A stretch of DNA of 64,000 bases from Paraphaeosphaeria minitans (GCA_015832175.1 WJXW01000006.1:62001-126000); one strand, 5' to 3'. Positions 21,701 through 34,456 are shown, counted from the stretch's first letter. Program-made: numbers and translations. Notes: generated by a model from the sequence alone, not told the origin.

Positions 21701-23769
21701 AAAGTATTTAGAAACGCTCCTACTATATTAAATTGTAAAATTTCTAGATTAAATTCTGCTGCTAGAGCTACAGCTAATTAAAAAAATCTTACTGCTAGGG
21801 TAGTAGTATAAGTAGAGTAGAGAGTATTCTTTTTCTAAAGATTACCTCTTATAACAATTTAAGCTTTACACTTTTTAAAGTATCTATTTTAATTAAACTT
21901 ATAGGTAAAAACCTACTTTAAAGAAGCGGTCGCTCTAACACCTCTAAATATTTAATCTTTATCTAGGTACCTTTATCTTACAAAGTCAAGATCTCCTTAT
22001 AAGCAGTAAGGAGGAATAGCTTCCTATATAAATAATTATAAAAGTGTTTCTATAGAGTTAGCTCTAGTGTAAGCTTATCTCTATAAGTCCAAGCTGTATA
22101 AAACGCTCTAGGCGCCTTTCTAAGCATAGAAGCGAATACTATCGTATTTAGTGTAATATATTCTTTTTGCTTAGACTAGGCCTCTACTACTTCTAGTATA
22201 AATATATGCTCTAATATTACATTAAGATTACTTTAAAGATAATTAGTAATTAGTGTATAAGCACCTAGCTTCTACCTACCCCCTAGTTAATTATTCTAAT
22301 TATTTTGCTTTCTTAATCTTTGTAATAGCAGATAGTAATTTATTAGTTAGTTAATTTCTAGTGTTTTACTATAATTTCGCCTACTTATTCTGCTTACCTC
22401 TAGATAGATCTGCCTTCGCCTTTAGCGCGCTAGTAGGTTATCTGCTTTATCTAGCGTAGTTAAGTTATCTGCGCTAGGTTAATTAGTAACCTAATTAGTT
22501 TCTACTAATAAATAGGGTATTAAATCCCTAAATTCTGGCAGGCTAGCTCTTTTAGTAGTGTTCTAGTAGCTGCTAGATGTCTTTTAATTACTTAATAGAT
22601 TACCCCTAAGATCACCTAGCTCTAGTGTCTAATTAGGGGTTATAAGTCCTGTGCTTTCTTTCCTACTTAAGCGAATTCTTAGCTACTAGCTAGCTAAGCC
22701 TACAGCTTACTTAGTAGTAAGTACTTTAAGTTTCTAATTACTTAGCTAGCCTACTTTGCTTTTAATTACTTAATGGTTACTTATAGGTCTAGTAGTAGTT
22801 CTTATATACTTATTTATTTTAAAAAGAATATTAAGCGCGTCTTTATACACTTCTCCTAGATTATTTAGCTCTCTTTCTTAAAGGCTTTCTACTATTTTTA
22901 ACACTTCTATCTTTAGAATAGATTATTCCTCTAATTCTTTATAGAATAAGAACTTATTAAACCTTACGTTTTATGTAGTAATTACCTAATTAAGCTAAGG
23001 AATCTATATTTAGTAGATATTAGAAGCTTTATAGCCTACTAAGTATCTAATATAGCCCCTAGGATTCACTTTAAATCCTCTTCTGTCTTGCCTAGCTGCA
23101 CGCTCCTAATCTAAAGGATAAGCTTAGTAGCTATAGGCGTAGACAGCACTCTAGTTTAGACAAAGATTAGCTGTCCTATATTATGTTTTTACTAGTTTAA
23201 AATAACAAAAATATTGTCTAAACTAAGTATCTAACGTTTTATTAGGTGATTAATAGCTTAATACTAGGCTAGGAATTATTCCTTAGAGCTAGTATGCCGC
23301 TTATATAATTTTAGGCTAGAGATTTAATAGCAGATTTACGCTTATTCGCATTTTAATTGCTTTTATTATAAGCTCCTAGCCTACTCTTTCTACAACGCTA
23401 TTAGGCTTATACGTATAGAGTAGTAGTCTACTAATTATTATCTCTTCCTAATTAGCCTAAAATTTGTACTAGGATTTCCCTCTCTATAGCAGTGTTGCTA
23501 TATTATTGTCCTAGTAGATTTTTGTAATTCGAAGCTCGTATTTTGTATTAATAAGAGCTAAGAAATCCTACTACACTCTTATTATCTTAGAAAGCGTCTT
23601 TATTCTAAGATTAAAAACGTAAGATTTCTTACTAAAATCTTCTTTAATTAGCAAAACCTAGTTTTCTCTATTTTAAGCAGTGGGCATATTAAATAAATCC
23701 TAGAATAATAAGTAAAATAGCCTAGGTAATTGTTCTCTAAGTCTTTTAGAGATTACCTAGGTTACGTAT

Positions 23770-23964
23770 TGTTGAAGTAAAACACTCACTTCTGTGATTC
23801 TTTCTGGATCCACTGATTTAGATTACAGGATTCTTGCCAAGAGGCTCGTTTCTTTTGTATATAGTCTGCCCTTTCGGCATCCTTTCCTATAATTAGCTCT
23901 TTGTATTCTTTACAACTCTGCTCCTAAATATCCTGTGATAGTTTAAGCCCTTTTTACCACAACA
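23770..23964 (+). repeat. RLC-2b 5' LTR (195 bp)
   Basis: Begins TGTTGAAGTAAAACACTC and ends TTACCACAACA, preceded by the TSD CGTAT. Confidence 0.92.
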
Positions 23965-23982
23965 GTTATAAGCCTGGCGCTT
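23965..23982 (+). promoter_or_regulatory. Primer-binding site of RLC-2b, half-tRNA type
   Basis: GTTATAAGCCTGGCGCTT is nearly complementary to the anticodon stem-loop side of fungal initiator tRNA-Met (which contains GCCAGGCTCATAAC). Drosophila copia is known to prime from such a half-tRNA of iMet. RLC-2a has the same site in decayed form at about 33003-33021. Confidence 0.65.
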
Positions 23983-24097
23983 AGAACGTAGGACGATTCT
24001 CCCTGCCTACTTAGCAACGCTCGAATTATTATACAACACTCTATTTAGAACCTCTCTACGATATAATCCCTCCATTCTAATCATAAAAATTGTTAAA

Positions 24098-27000
24098 ATG
24101 GTAGAAGTACAGCTTATTAATCGCGCTAGTTGGCCCTACTAGTTTGTCTAGCTTTAATTCTAAGCAAACTCGAAAGGAATCTAGAACTAAATTAACCTAG
24201 AGGCGATCAACGCTCCAGTAATTAATTATACAAAGCTAGAATAACCTTCACTCCTATAGAAACTATTACTAATTGCGGATATAGCCTCTGTGGCGAGTAT
24301 TTAATTATACAAAGCAGAGCTTACTAAGTATGAAATGGATAAGGAGAGCTTTCCTTTACAAATAGCAGAATATAGAGTAGTAGTTTTAGACTAGCAAGCA
24401 GACTATACTAAGATATAGAATTTCTAGACTTAGGTAAACGCTACAGTATCGCCTAATCTACTTACTCCTGCCATGATTACTCTAGTTAATACACGCCAAA
24501 CTACGCTTTAGTCCCTAATTTAACTCTTAAAGGAAGATCTCGCACCAAATAAAGGAGCTATATAGAATAATGTTCAAGCTTTGTACCGCGCTCATCTTAA
24601 GAAGGCTAAGCAGGTAAGATAAAGTTCTAAGACCTAGTTTAAAGAATAGTAGCTCTTCTATTAAAAAGCGAAGACCTACTTAATTAGCGAAATCAGCGGA
24701 CCGCTTACTACCTAAGATTTCCTAGATATAATCGCCGCGCGTATAGCACTAGATTGGGCCTAATTAATAAACTAACAGCTAATCCAGGATAAGACGCTAG
24801 GACAGAATTAAATCACGCTAGACAATCTAGGGAAGGTATTTTCGGCGCTTGTCTAGGAGCATTCGATCTAATCTAGTTCTAATAAAATAAGTGGGGTATT
24901 CGCCACTTTTAATAGATTATTAAGACAATCTACCAACTCTAATAGTTCTAGTTCGTCTAATTAGACAAAGAAACAACTGAACTGTCCCTATAAGCCCTAT
25001 GCTTATAGGTGGAAACTAATAGAGTGCCGAAGACTTTAAACCGCAATAGCTAAATTACCCTAGGATAGAACATCGTTATTTAATCTCACTAATAAAGAAA
25101 AATTAGAGATTCTTAATTAACTTAAGCAGCCTAAGTGGTTAAACCTTCGTAATGCGATCACGAAGGCAGGATAGAACAAGAAACAATCCTCTACTAAGAC
25201 TATTAAGTATCCTAGTAGTATTGCTGCTGCTCTACTAAACCTATTCAATCTGCCTACAGACAATAGAGCATCGGGTGTCTACTCTACTCTACATTCTAAC
25301 GCTTATCCTCTGTTAGAATGTACAATACTAGATAGTGCTATAGCAGTTCACCTAGTTAACAATCGCGAAAGACTTGTTCCTAGGACGTTTCGATTATTAA
25401 ACGAGAGTGTGGAGGCAGGTACACAAAGCCTCCTAATCTTAGGAATTAGTAATAGACTAATTAAGAACGCTTTGCATAGGAAAAATAGGAGATTTACAGA
25501 AGATCTACTACTCTAAGGAGTGAGAGTAGTAGAAGGCTTTTATATAAATATTATATTAGAAGCTCTTTTAAAGAAAGTAAAGATTTAGTACCTTAGTTTA
25601 GATCACACTCTTAGCATTAGAAGCCTAGAATAAAGCGTTATCTTAGTAGACCTAAAATGCGAGCATAACCTTACTTTCCTATAATATAAGCTAATCTGCT
25701 CTTGTCTAACTGTTATGAGTGTGACTACTAAAGGATTATCCTAGGTCAATATTAAGAGATCAGATTCTAAGGACCTCTGGCACCTTTAAGCAGGGCATGC
25801 AGGAAGTAGAGCCCTATAAGCTCTAGTAACTGCAGCCTAAGGTGTAAAGATCACTAGAATATTAAGAAAGGATTACAAGCACTGTGCTACTACACACGCA
25901 ACCTAGGTAATCTCTAGGAGACCTAGAAAATAATCACCCAGGCCATTTCACTTATTATCCTAGGATCTATTCGATATGCCCACTGCTTAAAATAGAGAAA
26001 ACTAGGTTTTGCTAATTAAAGAAGATTTTAGCAAGAAACCTTACGTTTTTAATCTTAAAACAAAGACGCTTTCTAAGATAATAAGAGTGTGGCAGGATTT
26101 CTTAGCTCTTATTAATACAAAATACGAGCTTCAAATTACAAAAATCCACCAGGATAATAATATAGTAACACTTCCATAGAGAGGGAAATCCTAGTACGAA
26201 TTTTAGGCTAATTAGGAAGGGATAACAATTAGCAGACTACCGCCCTATACGCATAAGCCTAATAGCGCTGCAGAAAGAGTAGGCTAGGAACTTATAATAA
26301 AAGTAATTAAAATGCAAATAAGCGCAAATTTGCTATTAAATCTCTAGCCTAAGATTATATAAGCAGGATGCTGGCTCTAAGGAATAATTTCTAGCCTAGT
26401 ATTAGGCTATTAATCACCTAATAAAACGTTAGATGCTTAGTTTAGACAATATTTTTGTTATTTTAAACTAGTAAAAACACGACATAGAATAGCCAATCTT
26501 CGTCTAAACTAGAGTGCTGTCTACGCCTATGGCTGCTAAGCTTACCCTTTGGATTAGGAGCGTGTAGCTAGGCGAGACAGAAGAGGATTTAAAGTGAATC
26601 CTAGAGGCTATATTAGATACCTAGTAGGCTACAAAGCTTCTAATATCTACTAAATATAGATTCCCTAGCTTAATTAGGTAATTACCACACGAAACGTAAG
26701 GTTTAATAAGTCCTTGTTCTATAAAGGATTAGAGGAACAATCTATTCTAAAGATAGAAGTATTAAAAATAGTAGAAAGCTTCTAAGAAGGAGAGCTAAAC
26801 AATCTAGGAGAAGCGTATAAAGACGCGCTTAACATTCTTCCTAAAATAAATAAGCATACGAGAACCGCTACTAGACCTATAGGTGACCCTTAGGTGATTA
26901 AAAGCGAAGTAGGCCAGCTAAGTAATTAGGAACCTAAGGTACCTACTACTAAGCGAGCTATAGGCTTAGCTAGCTAGCAGCTAAGAATTCGCTTAAGTAG

Positions 27001-29263
27001 GAAAGGAAGCACAGGACTCGTAACCCTTAATTAGACACTAGAGCCAGGTAATCTTAGGGGTGATCTATTAAGCAATTAAGAGATATCTAGCAGCTACTAG
27101 AACACTACTAGGAGAGCTAGCCCGCCAGAATCTAGGGATTCAATACCCTATTTATTAGTAGAAACTAATTAGGTTGCTAATTAACCTGGCGTAGATAACT
27201 CAATCACGCCAGACAAAGCAGATAACCTACTAGCGCGCCAAAGGCGAAGGCAGATCTATCTAGAGGCAAGCAGAATAAGTAGGCGAAATCGTGGTAAAGC
27301 ACTAGAAATTAACTAACTAATAAATCGCTATCTGCTATTGCGAAGATTAAGGAAGCAAAATAATTAGGACGATTAGCTAGGGGGTAGGTGGAAGCTAGGT
27401 GCTTATGCACTAATCGCTAATTATTTTTAAAGTAATCTTAATACAATATTAGAGCACACGTTTATACTAGGAGTAGCAGAGGCCTAGTCTAAGCAAGAAG
27501 AATATATTACACTAAATATAATAGTATTCGCTTCTATACTTAGAAAGGCGCCTAGAGTGTCTTATGCAGCTTGGACTTACAGAGACGAGCTTACACTAGA
27601 GCCAACCCTATAGAAACACCTTTATAATTATCTATATAGGAAGCTATTCCTCCTTGCCGCTCACAAGGAGATCTTGACTTTGCAAGATAAAGGTACCTGG
27701 ACAGAGATTAAATAATTAGAGGTGTTAGAGCGACCGCTCCCTTTAAAGTGGGTCTTTACCTATAAGTTTAATTAAAACAAATACTTTAAAAAGTGTAAAG
27801 CTTAAATTGTTGTAAGAGGAGATCTTTAGAAAAAGAATACTCTCCACTCTACCTATACTACTACCCTAGCAGTAAGATCTTTTTAATTAGCTGTAGCTCT
27901 GGCAGTAGAATTCGATCTGGAAATCTTACAATTTAATGTAGTAGGAGCGTTTCTAAATACTCTTATTATAGCTGCTAATCTGGTAACTTATGAATTACCT
28001 AATAGTTTTAAAAAGCTAGGAAAGTGTGTGAGATTAAATTAAGCTTTGTATGGCTTAAGAGATTCACTACTTCTTTAGTATAAAGAATTTGTGGGATTAC
28101 TTCGATCTTATGGACTCTTAGCTTCGCTAGAAGAGCTATGCCTTTTCTTTAACAGTGATCGAAGTATTATTGTTCTATTTTATGTTAACAACATTCTTCT
28201 TCTCTATTACAAGAGTAAAGAGAAAGAAGCCCTAGATTTTTAGAAGAAGATCGCAAACAAATACGAGATTGAATCAAAAGGACTAGTAGAGTGGTTCCTA
28301 GGTGTTCAAGTAATTAGGGACAGAGAAGCAAGATTGATTTCTTTGGTCTATAATACCTATATTAATAAGATCACGAAAAAGTTCAACCTTTTAAACTCTA
28401 GGAGCTTCCCTCCCACATCTCTATTAGTAGAAGATCTCGTTCCGAGCACAGGAGAAGCCACTCCTTAACAAATAAAGCTCTTTTAAGAAGAGGTGGGATT
28501 GGCTCTCTACACAGTAATTATGCTACGCCTAGATATAGCCTTTGCAGTGTTAAAGCTATCACACTTTCTAACAAATCTAAGCAAAGAACACTTTACTGCC
28601 ATTAATTGTGTGATCTTTTACCTCTATTAAACTAGATGGCAGGCTATAGTCTTTAGTGGCTACAATAGACCTAATCTGCTAATATGTGGAGATGCCTTAT
28701 TCGCTAATAATCTAATATCACGGCGATCTTCCTATAAATATATTATCCTATTGTTTAGAGGAGCTATCCTATAGAAAGCAGCTTAACAGAACACAATCAC
28801 TACTTTAATAATAGAAGCAGAGCTTCTAGCGCTTAAATATATAAGCAAAGAAGCTATAGCGATTAAGAGATTCTTTACTAAGCTTACTCTAGATCTAGGA
28901 CCTTTATAGAAGGTCTATTACGACAATCTTTAAACTATTCATTTAGTAATTAGAAAGAACAAAAGAATTACTACTTAACTACGCCATGTAGATATTTAGA
29001 ACATGTGGTTGCGGTAAGAGTATACGAAAGAATTATTTTAAGTAGAATATCTTCTAACTAGTAAAATGCTAGTAGATAGCCTCACAAAGGCTCTCACTTA
29101 TTAGCAGTTTAATAGATTCAAAAGGCTATTAAATCTACAAAATGCGAGCACAATAATTACAGAACAAGAGTAGGTAAGCAGAGAAATAATCTGTTAACTA
29201 CCTAGAATTATTAATTTAGAGCTAGGAAACAAGAAAAGAAAAAGAAAAAAAAGAAAAAATTAG
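24098..29263 (+). pseudogene. Copia gag-pol polyprotein of RLC-2b
   Basis: A single frame runs from ATG at 24098 to TAG at 29263, broken as far as I could read only by TAG/TAA stops where Gln is expected; no frameshift was found. Order: gag-like N-terminus (to about residue 340, no CCHC knuckle), protease region, integrase with an H-H-C-type zinc site (about 25770-25900) and core, a long variable linker, reverse transcriptase (about 27700-28400) with the catalytic box read as YVNN (28181-28192; both Asp of YVDD changed to Asn), and RNase H with LRHVDIQ and MLVDSLTKAL. The tail is lysine-rich (KKRKRKKRK). Family function: particle formation, cDNA synthesis and integration. The copy is inactive. 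Confidence 0.85.
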
Positions 29264-30892
29264 AGAGAGAACAGGAATTAGAGGAAGAGAAGATTAAAGA
29301 GCTTATCTATAAGCATATGGACCCTCTTTCTCCTCTACTTAATCGCAGGGGTGTAAGAATCTCCTCTACGATTAGTAGTAGGAGATTCTCCCTATCCTCC
29401 TTTTCTCCTCCTCTCTACAGTAGGTGATTCCTTACCCTATCTACCTCCTCTACCTCTCCTTTAATTAGCAGTAGGTAATAGCTTACCCTAGCCTCCCCTC
29501 CTTTAATTAGCAGGAGGAGAAGCACTTGCCTAGCCTCCACCCTACTTTAGAGCTAATAGGCCGCTTATCTAGCTATTTTAATTAGGGTATTAGCTGCGAC
29601 TGCGCTGCTCCTTAATAGGTAGGGTAGGAGGGCAATTACCCTATCCTCTACTAAGAATTAGCTAGGAGGGAGGGAGTAGAATAGCAGCTGCGTGCTAAGC
29701 TTACTCTTCTTAACTGCTAGTAGGAGAAAGAGCTTACAAGGCCACTTTAACCCTCTTACGCAGCTTAGTGATTAGCCTCTCCTATAGAAAGTATTAGCTA
29801 AACCTAGAACAAATCTTAGAATAAAAGCTCACATTAGCACTCTCTAATAGTTAATAGTAGATAAAATCTATAGCTAGAGTCTAAATATGTGGCTAGCTAC
29901 GGAAACGATTAGCGAAATTAGCTAAAACAATAGGACAACCCTATATATAGCAGTGCAAGAGTAAGTAAAGTAGGTATAGTAGCGCCTACTTAAGCTTAAA
30001 GCATTATTATAGCAGTGTCTATTACTCTTTCCTACTAGAGCTCCCTTTAAGCAGCCTAAGCAGCTTACTTATCTAAGAGCACTAAGCGATCGCTAGGGGC
30101 CTAGAGCTAGAGTAAGAGGAGCTAGTAGAGCAGGAGAATCTTAGCGGGAGGATTAGGAGCTTTATTTAGCAGCTTTTACAGCCTTTACTGCGCGTACTTT
30201 AGCTAGGTTATTAGATATCTAAAAGAGTTAGCAAAGCTCTAAATAACAGAAAGAGCGCAAGGCAATAATTAGAAGAAGAGAACCTACTATAAGGTAGTAG
30301 GATTTAAAGGCTTAAACTAGTAGGCTTAAATTAGATAGGAGATTAAAGCGTTAAAAGTGAAGAATTAAAGAGAGAAGATTAAGCGCTAGCAAAGGGCTTA
30401 TATGCTCTACCGCCTATCTAATTATTAAGCGCCGAATGCGCTCCTTCTTTACTACTTATTTCTCTCACTACTGCTCCTTCCTAATTAAAACGCGCCTGCC
30501 TATCGTACTTACTAGCTAGTAAGAGCGGGGAAATTACCTCATAGTTAATAGGAAGTAAGCGAAAAGAGCAGCGGAATAAAAGCGTTTACGCTCTAGGCCT
30601 TTATGCCACGCTTATAAGCTTCTAACCCACTAGAAGAAGAGATTCTGGACACGATTCACAATAGGATTTGTAATTTAAAAGATAAACAGTGATTGTTTTA
30701 CTATTATAACAAGTGGGGGGTGATAGAATCGCTGTTCTTAAGATAAGGAGATTTAGAAGAACAATTCTTAATAGTTTTTTAATCTTTAAACAGCCTTTAG
30801 ACGGTTTTTTAAAGATCTTTAGGAAGGATTTAGACAATTACAGATTACTTCTTAGGATAGGTGATCCGCTTTAAGCGATCACCTAGGGGGTG
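29264..30892 (+). other. 3' region of RLC-2b between pol and 3' LTR
   Basis: About 1.6 kb with purine-rich and pyrimidine-rich blocks (for example AGGAGG tracts near 29380-29530). It is repeated in RLC-2a (about 18761-20450) and RLC-2c (about 58632-60350). No protein domain was recognised. A 71-codon open frame at 30622-30837 on the minus strand is closed in the other copies and is not taken as a gene. Confidence 0.6.
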
Positions 30893-31087
30893 TGTTAAAG
30901 TAAAACACTCACTTTTGTAATTCTTTCTAGATCCACTAATTCAGATCATGGGATTCTTGCTAAGAGGCTCGTTTCTTTTGTATATAGTCTGCCCTTTCGG
31001 CATCCTTTCCTACAATTAGCTCTTTGTATTCTTTACAACTCTGCTCCTGAATATCCTGTGATAGTTCGAGCCCTTTTTACCACAACA
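30893..31087 (+). repeat. RLC-2b 3' LTR (195 bp)
   Basis: Begins TGTTAAAGTAAAACACTC and ends TTACCACAACA, followed by the TSD CGTAT (31088-31092). Confidence 0.92.
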
Positions 31088-33021
31088 CGTATGTAGTAGT
31101 ATAGTGCTCGCAATTCTTTCTTAACATTTTAGTAATCTTTACACCTTAGGCTGCAGTTACTAGAGCTTATAAGGCTCTATTTCCTATATGCCCTACTTAA
31201 AGGTGCTAGAGGTCCTTAGAATCTAATCTCTTAATATTAACCTAGGATGATCCTTTAGTAGTTACACTTATAATAGTTAGACAAGAGCAGATTAGCTTGT
31301 ATTATAAGAAAGTAAAGTTATACTCGCATTTTAGGTCTACTAAAATAACACTTTATTCTAGGCTTCTAATTCTAAGGGTGTAATCTAAACTAAAGTACTA
31401 AATCTTTACTTTCTTTAAAAGAGCTTCTAATACAATATTTATATAAAAGCCTCTACTACTCTTACTCCTTAGAGTAGTAGATCTTTTATAAATCTCCTAT
31501 TTTTCCTATGCAAAGCGTTCTTAATTAGTTAATTACTAATTCCTAAGATTAGGAGGCTTTGTGTACCTGCCTCTACACTCTTATTTAATAGTTAAAATGT
31601 CCTAGAAATAAGTCTTTTATAATTATTAACTACGTAAACTGCTATAGCACTGTCTAGCATTATATATTCTAACAGAGGATGAGCGTTAGAATATAGAGTA
31701 GAGTAGACACCTAATTCTCTATTATCTGTAGGTAGATTAAATAGGTTTAGTAGAGCAGCAGCAATACTACTAGAATACTTAATAGTTTTAGTAGAGGATT
31801 GTTTTTTATTCTATCCTGCCTTTATAATTATATTACAAAGGTTTAACCACTTAGGCTGCTTAAGTTAATTAAGAATCTCTAATTTTTCTTTATTAGTAAG
31901 ATTAAATAACGATGTTCTATCCTAAGGTAATCTAGCTATTGCGGTTTAAAGCTTTTAGCACTCTATTAGTTTCTACCTATAAGTATAGGGCTTATAGGGA
32001 CAGTTCAGTTGTTTCTTTGTCTAATTAGATAAACTAGAACTATTAGAGTTAGTAGCTTGTCTTAATAATCTATTAAAAGTGGCGAATACCCCACTTATTT
32101 TATTAGAACTAGATTAGATTAAATACTTCTAGATAAGCGCCAAAAATACCTTCCCTAGATTGTCTAGCGTGATCTAATTCTGTCCTAGCGTCTTATTCTA
32201 GATTAGCTGTTAGTTTATTAATTAGGCCTAATTTAGTGCTATACACGCGGTAATTATATCTAGGAAATTTTAGGTAGTAAGCAGTCCGCTAATTTTACTA
32301 ATTAAGTAGGTCTTTGCTTTTTAATAGAGGAGCTGCTACTTTTTAAACTAGGTTTTAGAACTTTATCTTACCTGCTTAGCCTTCTTAAAATAAGCGTAGT
32401 ATAAAGCTTAAACATTATTCTATGTAGCTCCTTTATTTAGTGTAAGATCTTCCTTTAAGAGTTAAATTAGGGACTAAAGCGTAGTATAGCGTGTATTAAC
32501 TAGAGTGATTATGGTAGGAGTAAGCAGATTAGGCGATACTATAGCGTTTACCTAAGTCTAGAGATTCTGTATTTTAGTATAGTCTACTTACTAGTCTAAA
32601 ACTACTGCCTCATATTCTACTATTTGTAAAGGAAAGCTCTCTTTATCTATTTTATACTTAGTAAGCTCTGCTTTGTATAATTAAATACTTGCTATAAAGG
32701 CTGTATCTGTAATTAGTAATAGTTTCTATAGGAGCAGAGGTTATTCTAGCTTTACGTAATTAATTACTAGAGCGTTAATTACCTCTAGGTTAATTTAGTT
32801 CTAGATTCCTTTTAAGTTTGCTTAGAATTAAAGCTAGACAAACTAGTAGGGCTAGCTAGCGCAATTAACAAGCTATACTTCTGCTATTTTAATAATTTTT
32901 GTAATTAGAAATAGAGGGGTTATATTGTAGAGAGGTTCTATATAGAGTGTTGTATAATAATTTAAGCGTTACTAAGTAGGTAGGGAGAATTATCCTACGT
33001 TCTAAGTGCTAGGCTTATAAC

Positions 33022-33216
33022 TGTTGTGGTAAAAAGCGCTTAAACTATTATAGGATATTTAGGAGTAGAGTTGTAAAGAATATAAATAGCTAATTATAGG
33101 AAAGGATGCTAAAAGGGCAGACTATATATAAAAGAAATAAGCCTCTTGGCAAGAATCCCGTGATATGAATTAGTGGATCTAGAAAGAATCACGGAAGTGA
33201 GTGTTTTACTTTAATA
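33022..33216 (-). repeat. RLC-2a 5' LTR (195 bp)
   Basis: Begins TGTTGTGGTAAAAAGCGC and ends ACTTTAATA (CA changed to TA) on the plus strand. The decayed primer site lies immediately left of it. Confidence 0.87.
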
Positions 33217-34264
33217 GTATAGTATTAATTAAGCTACTAGTATAGCTTAAAGGAATATAGGCTTAAGCTCTTATAGACTTAAGAGTAGAAAGCAACTTTA
33301 TATTTTATTAAATAGTAAGATAAGCGGGACTTATACTATTAGAGAAAAAAGTACCCTATATTGTCTATATTATAAATAGATCCCTAATGCCTAAGACAAC
33401 TTAGATATACTAAGAGGTTATAACTATAATAATAGTCTAAGAACATAGAGAGGAACTTACCTTAGATGTTTTACTAGGATCTAAGTATAAGTTAGTCTTA
33501 GGATTACTTTAGTTAATAATACACAACCTACAGATTAACTAGGGTATAAAGAAAATATTATTTAAACGCTGTAATTATGTATTATAAGTAAAGCCTACGC
33601 ATTAACTAAAAATAATAGTAGATAAGAGAGTTATTAATAACATAATACTATAATAGATAGTTAAAAAATAAAAGCATATCTTAGTAGACGCTAGCAGAAA
33701 TTAGTAGATTAAGAAGTGTAAGAAGGAGGATAATAGCACATCCTTTACCTTACTAAGAAAGTATAGGAAATAGATATATATGTTTATAGAGAAGAAGGAA
33801 AAGTAAACCCACCTAAATATTAACCGTAGAATGTTACGATAGATCTGAAAGAAGGGATAACGCTACCCTTTAGACTACTATATAGTAAAATAGGAGAAGA
33901 ACTCCTTAAAGAACGTAATTTTATTAAAATAAACCTTAAAAAAGGATATATATAACTATTAAAGTTACTAGTAGTAAGCCCTTTTATGTTTGTTAAGAAA
34001 AAGGGTAGATTAGATAGACTATGCGTTAACTACTAATAACTTAATAATATAATAATAAAGGACTAATATCTACTACTAATATTATAGAGTTACGAGATTA
34101 ACTATATTAAGCTAAGATATTTATAATAATAGATCTAAGAGAGAGTTACCACTTTATATAAATTAAGAAAGGTAAAGAATAGAAAATAGCGTTTTAATTA
34201 CGCTATAGAATATTTAAATATAAGGTTATGCCTTTTAGACTTATAAACGCACTGGCCGCTTCTA
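33217..34264 (+). mobile_element. RLG-1e, piece 1: oldest Gypsy copy, protease to reverse transcriptase
   Basis: Plus-strand pol closely matching 43390-44430 of RLG-1c. It starts within the protease (ALIDL segment), runs through the linker and into reverse transcriptase, and is cut at the RLG-2a insertion. It resumes at 39954 and again at 56308. Many TAA/TAG stops mark strong RIP. Its 5' part (LTR, gag) is missing, since the RLC-2a LTR borders it directly. Confidence 0.82.
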
Positions 34265-34456
34265 TGTAATAGGCTAGGGCTATGCCCTAGCCTTTAGAAA
34301 GATCTTAAGGAAAGGAACTGCCCTAAAGAAGTGGACCTACTAAGGAAAACTCTTCTTATAAGCGGCACACCCCCCTATAGAGACTCGATACCTAGAATTC
34401 ATCCTTTATATTTAGCACTTATAGTTCTATTCACTCTCTAAGGCTAGCCTATAATT
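34265..34456 (+). repeat. RLG-2a 5' LTR (192 bp)
   Basis: Contains the palindrome-like GGCTAGGGCTATGCCCTAGCC near its start and ends CCTATAATT. It matches 39762-39953 and the copy at 56368. Confidence 0.85.

Larger units (their letters stand above)
23770..31087 (+). mobile_element. RLC-2b: full-length Ty1/Copia element, least decayed copy
   Basis: LTRs of exactly 195 bp lie at 23770-23964 and 30893-31087, with the TSD CGTAT on both sides. The primer-binding site follows the 5' LTR directly and the polypurine tract CCTAGGGGGTG ends just before the 3' LTR (30882-30892). One polyprotein frame fills 24098-29263; 1.6 kb without recognised coding follows. It is inserted in opposite orientation into another copy of the same family (RLC-2a). 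More CpA and TpG survive here than in RLC-2a or RLC-2c, which fits a younger insertion. Confidence 0.92.
18566..33216 (-). mobile_element. RLC-2a: Ty1/Copia element, minus strand, interrupted by RLC-2b
   Basis: LTRs of 195 bp lie at 18566-18760 and 33022-33216. Coding is on the minus strand in two pieces, 31093-32950 (gag side) and 18761-23769 (integrase, reverse transcriptase, RNase H). They are split by RLC-2b with TSD CGTAT (23765-23769 and 31088-31092). The ATG of the polyprotein (near 32885) has become ATA. A decayed tRNA-iMet-like primer site lies at about 33003-33021. The flanking 5-mers differ (GTTAG on the left, GTATA on the right), and the flanks are two unrelated Gypsy pieces, so the element ends do not show a normal insertion. 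Confidence 0.87.

Noticed and set aside
30622..30837. Minus-strand 71-codon open frame
   Set aside because: It lies antisense in the non-coding 3' region of RLC-2b, and the homologous regions of RLC-2a and RLC-2c contain stops in it.
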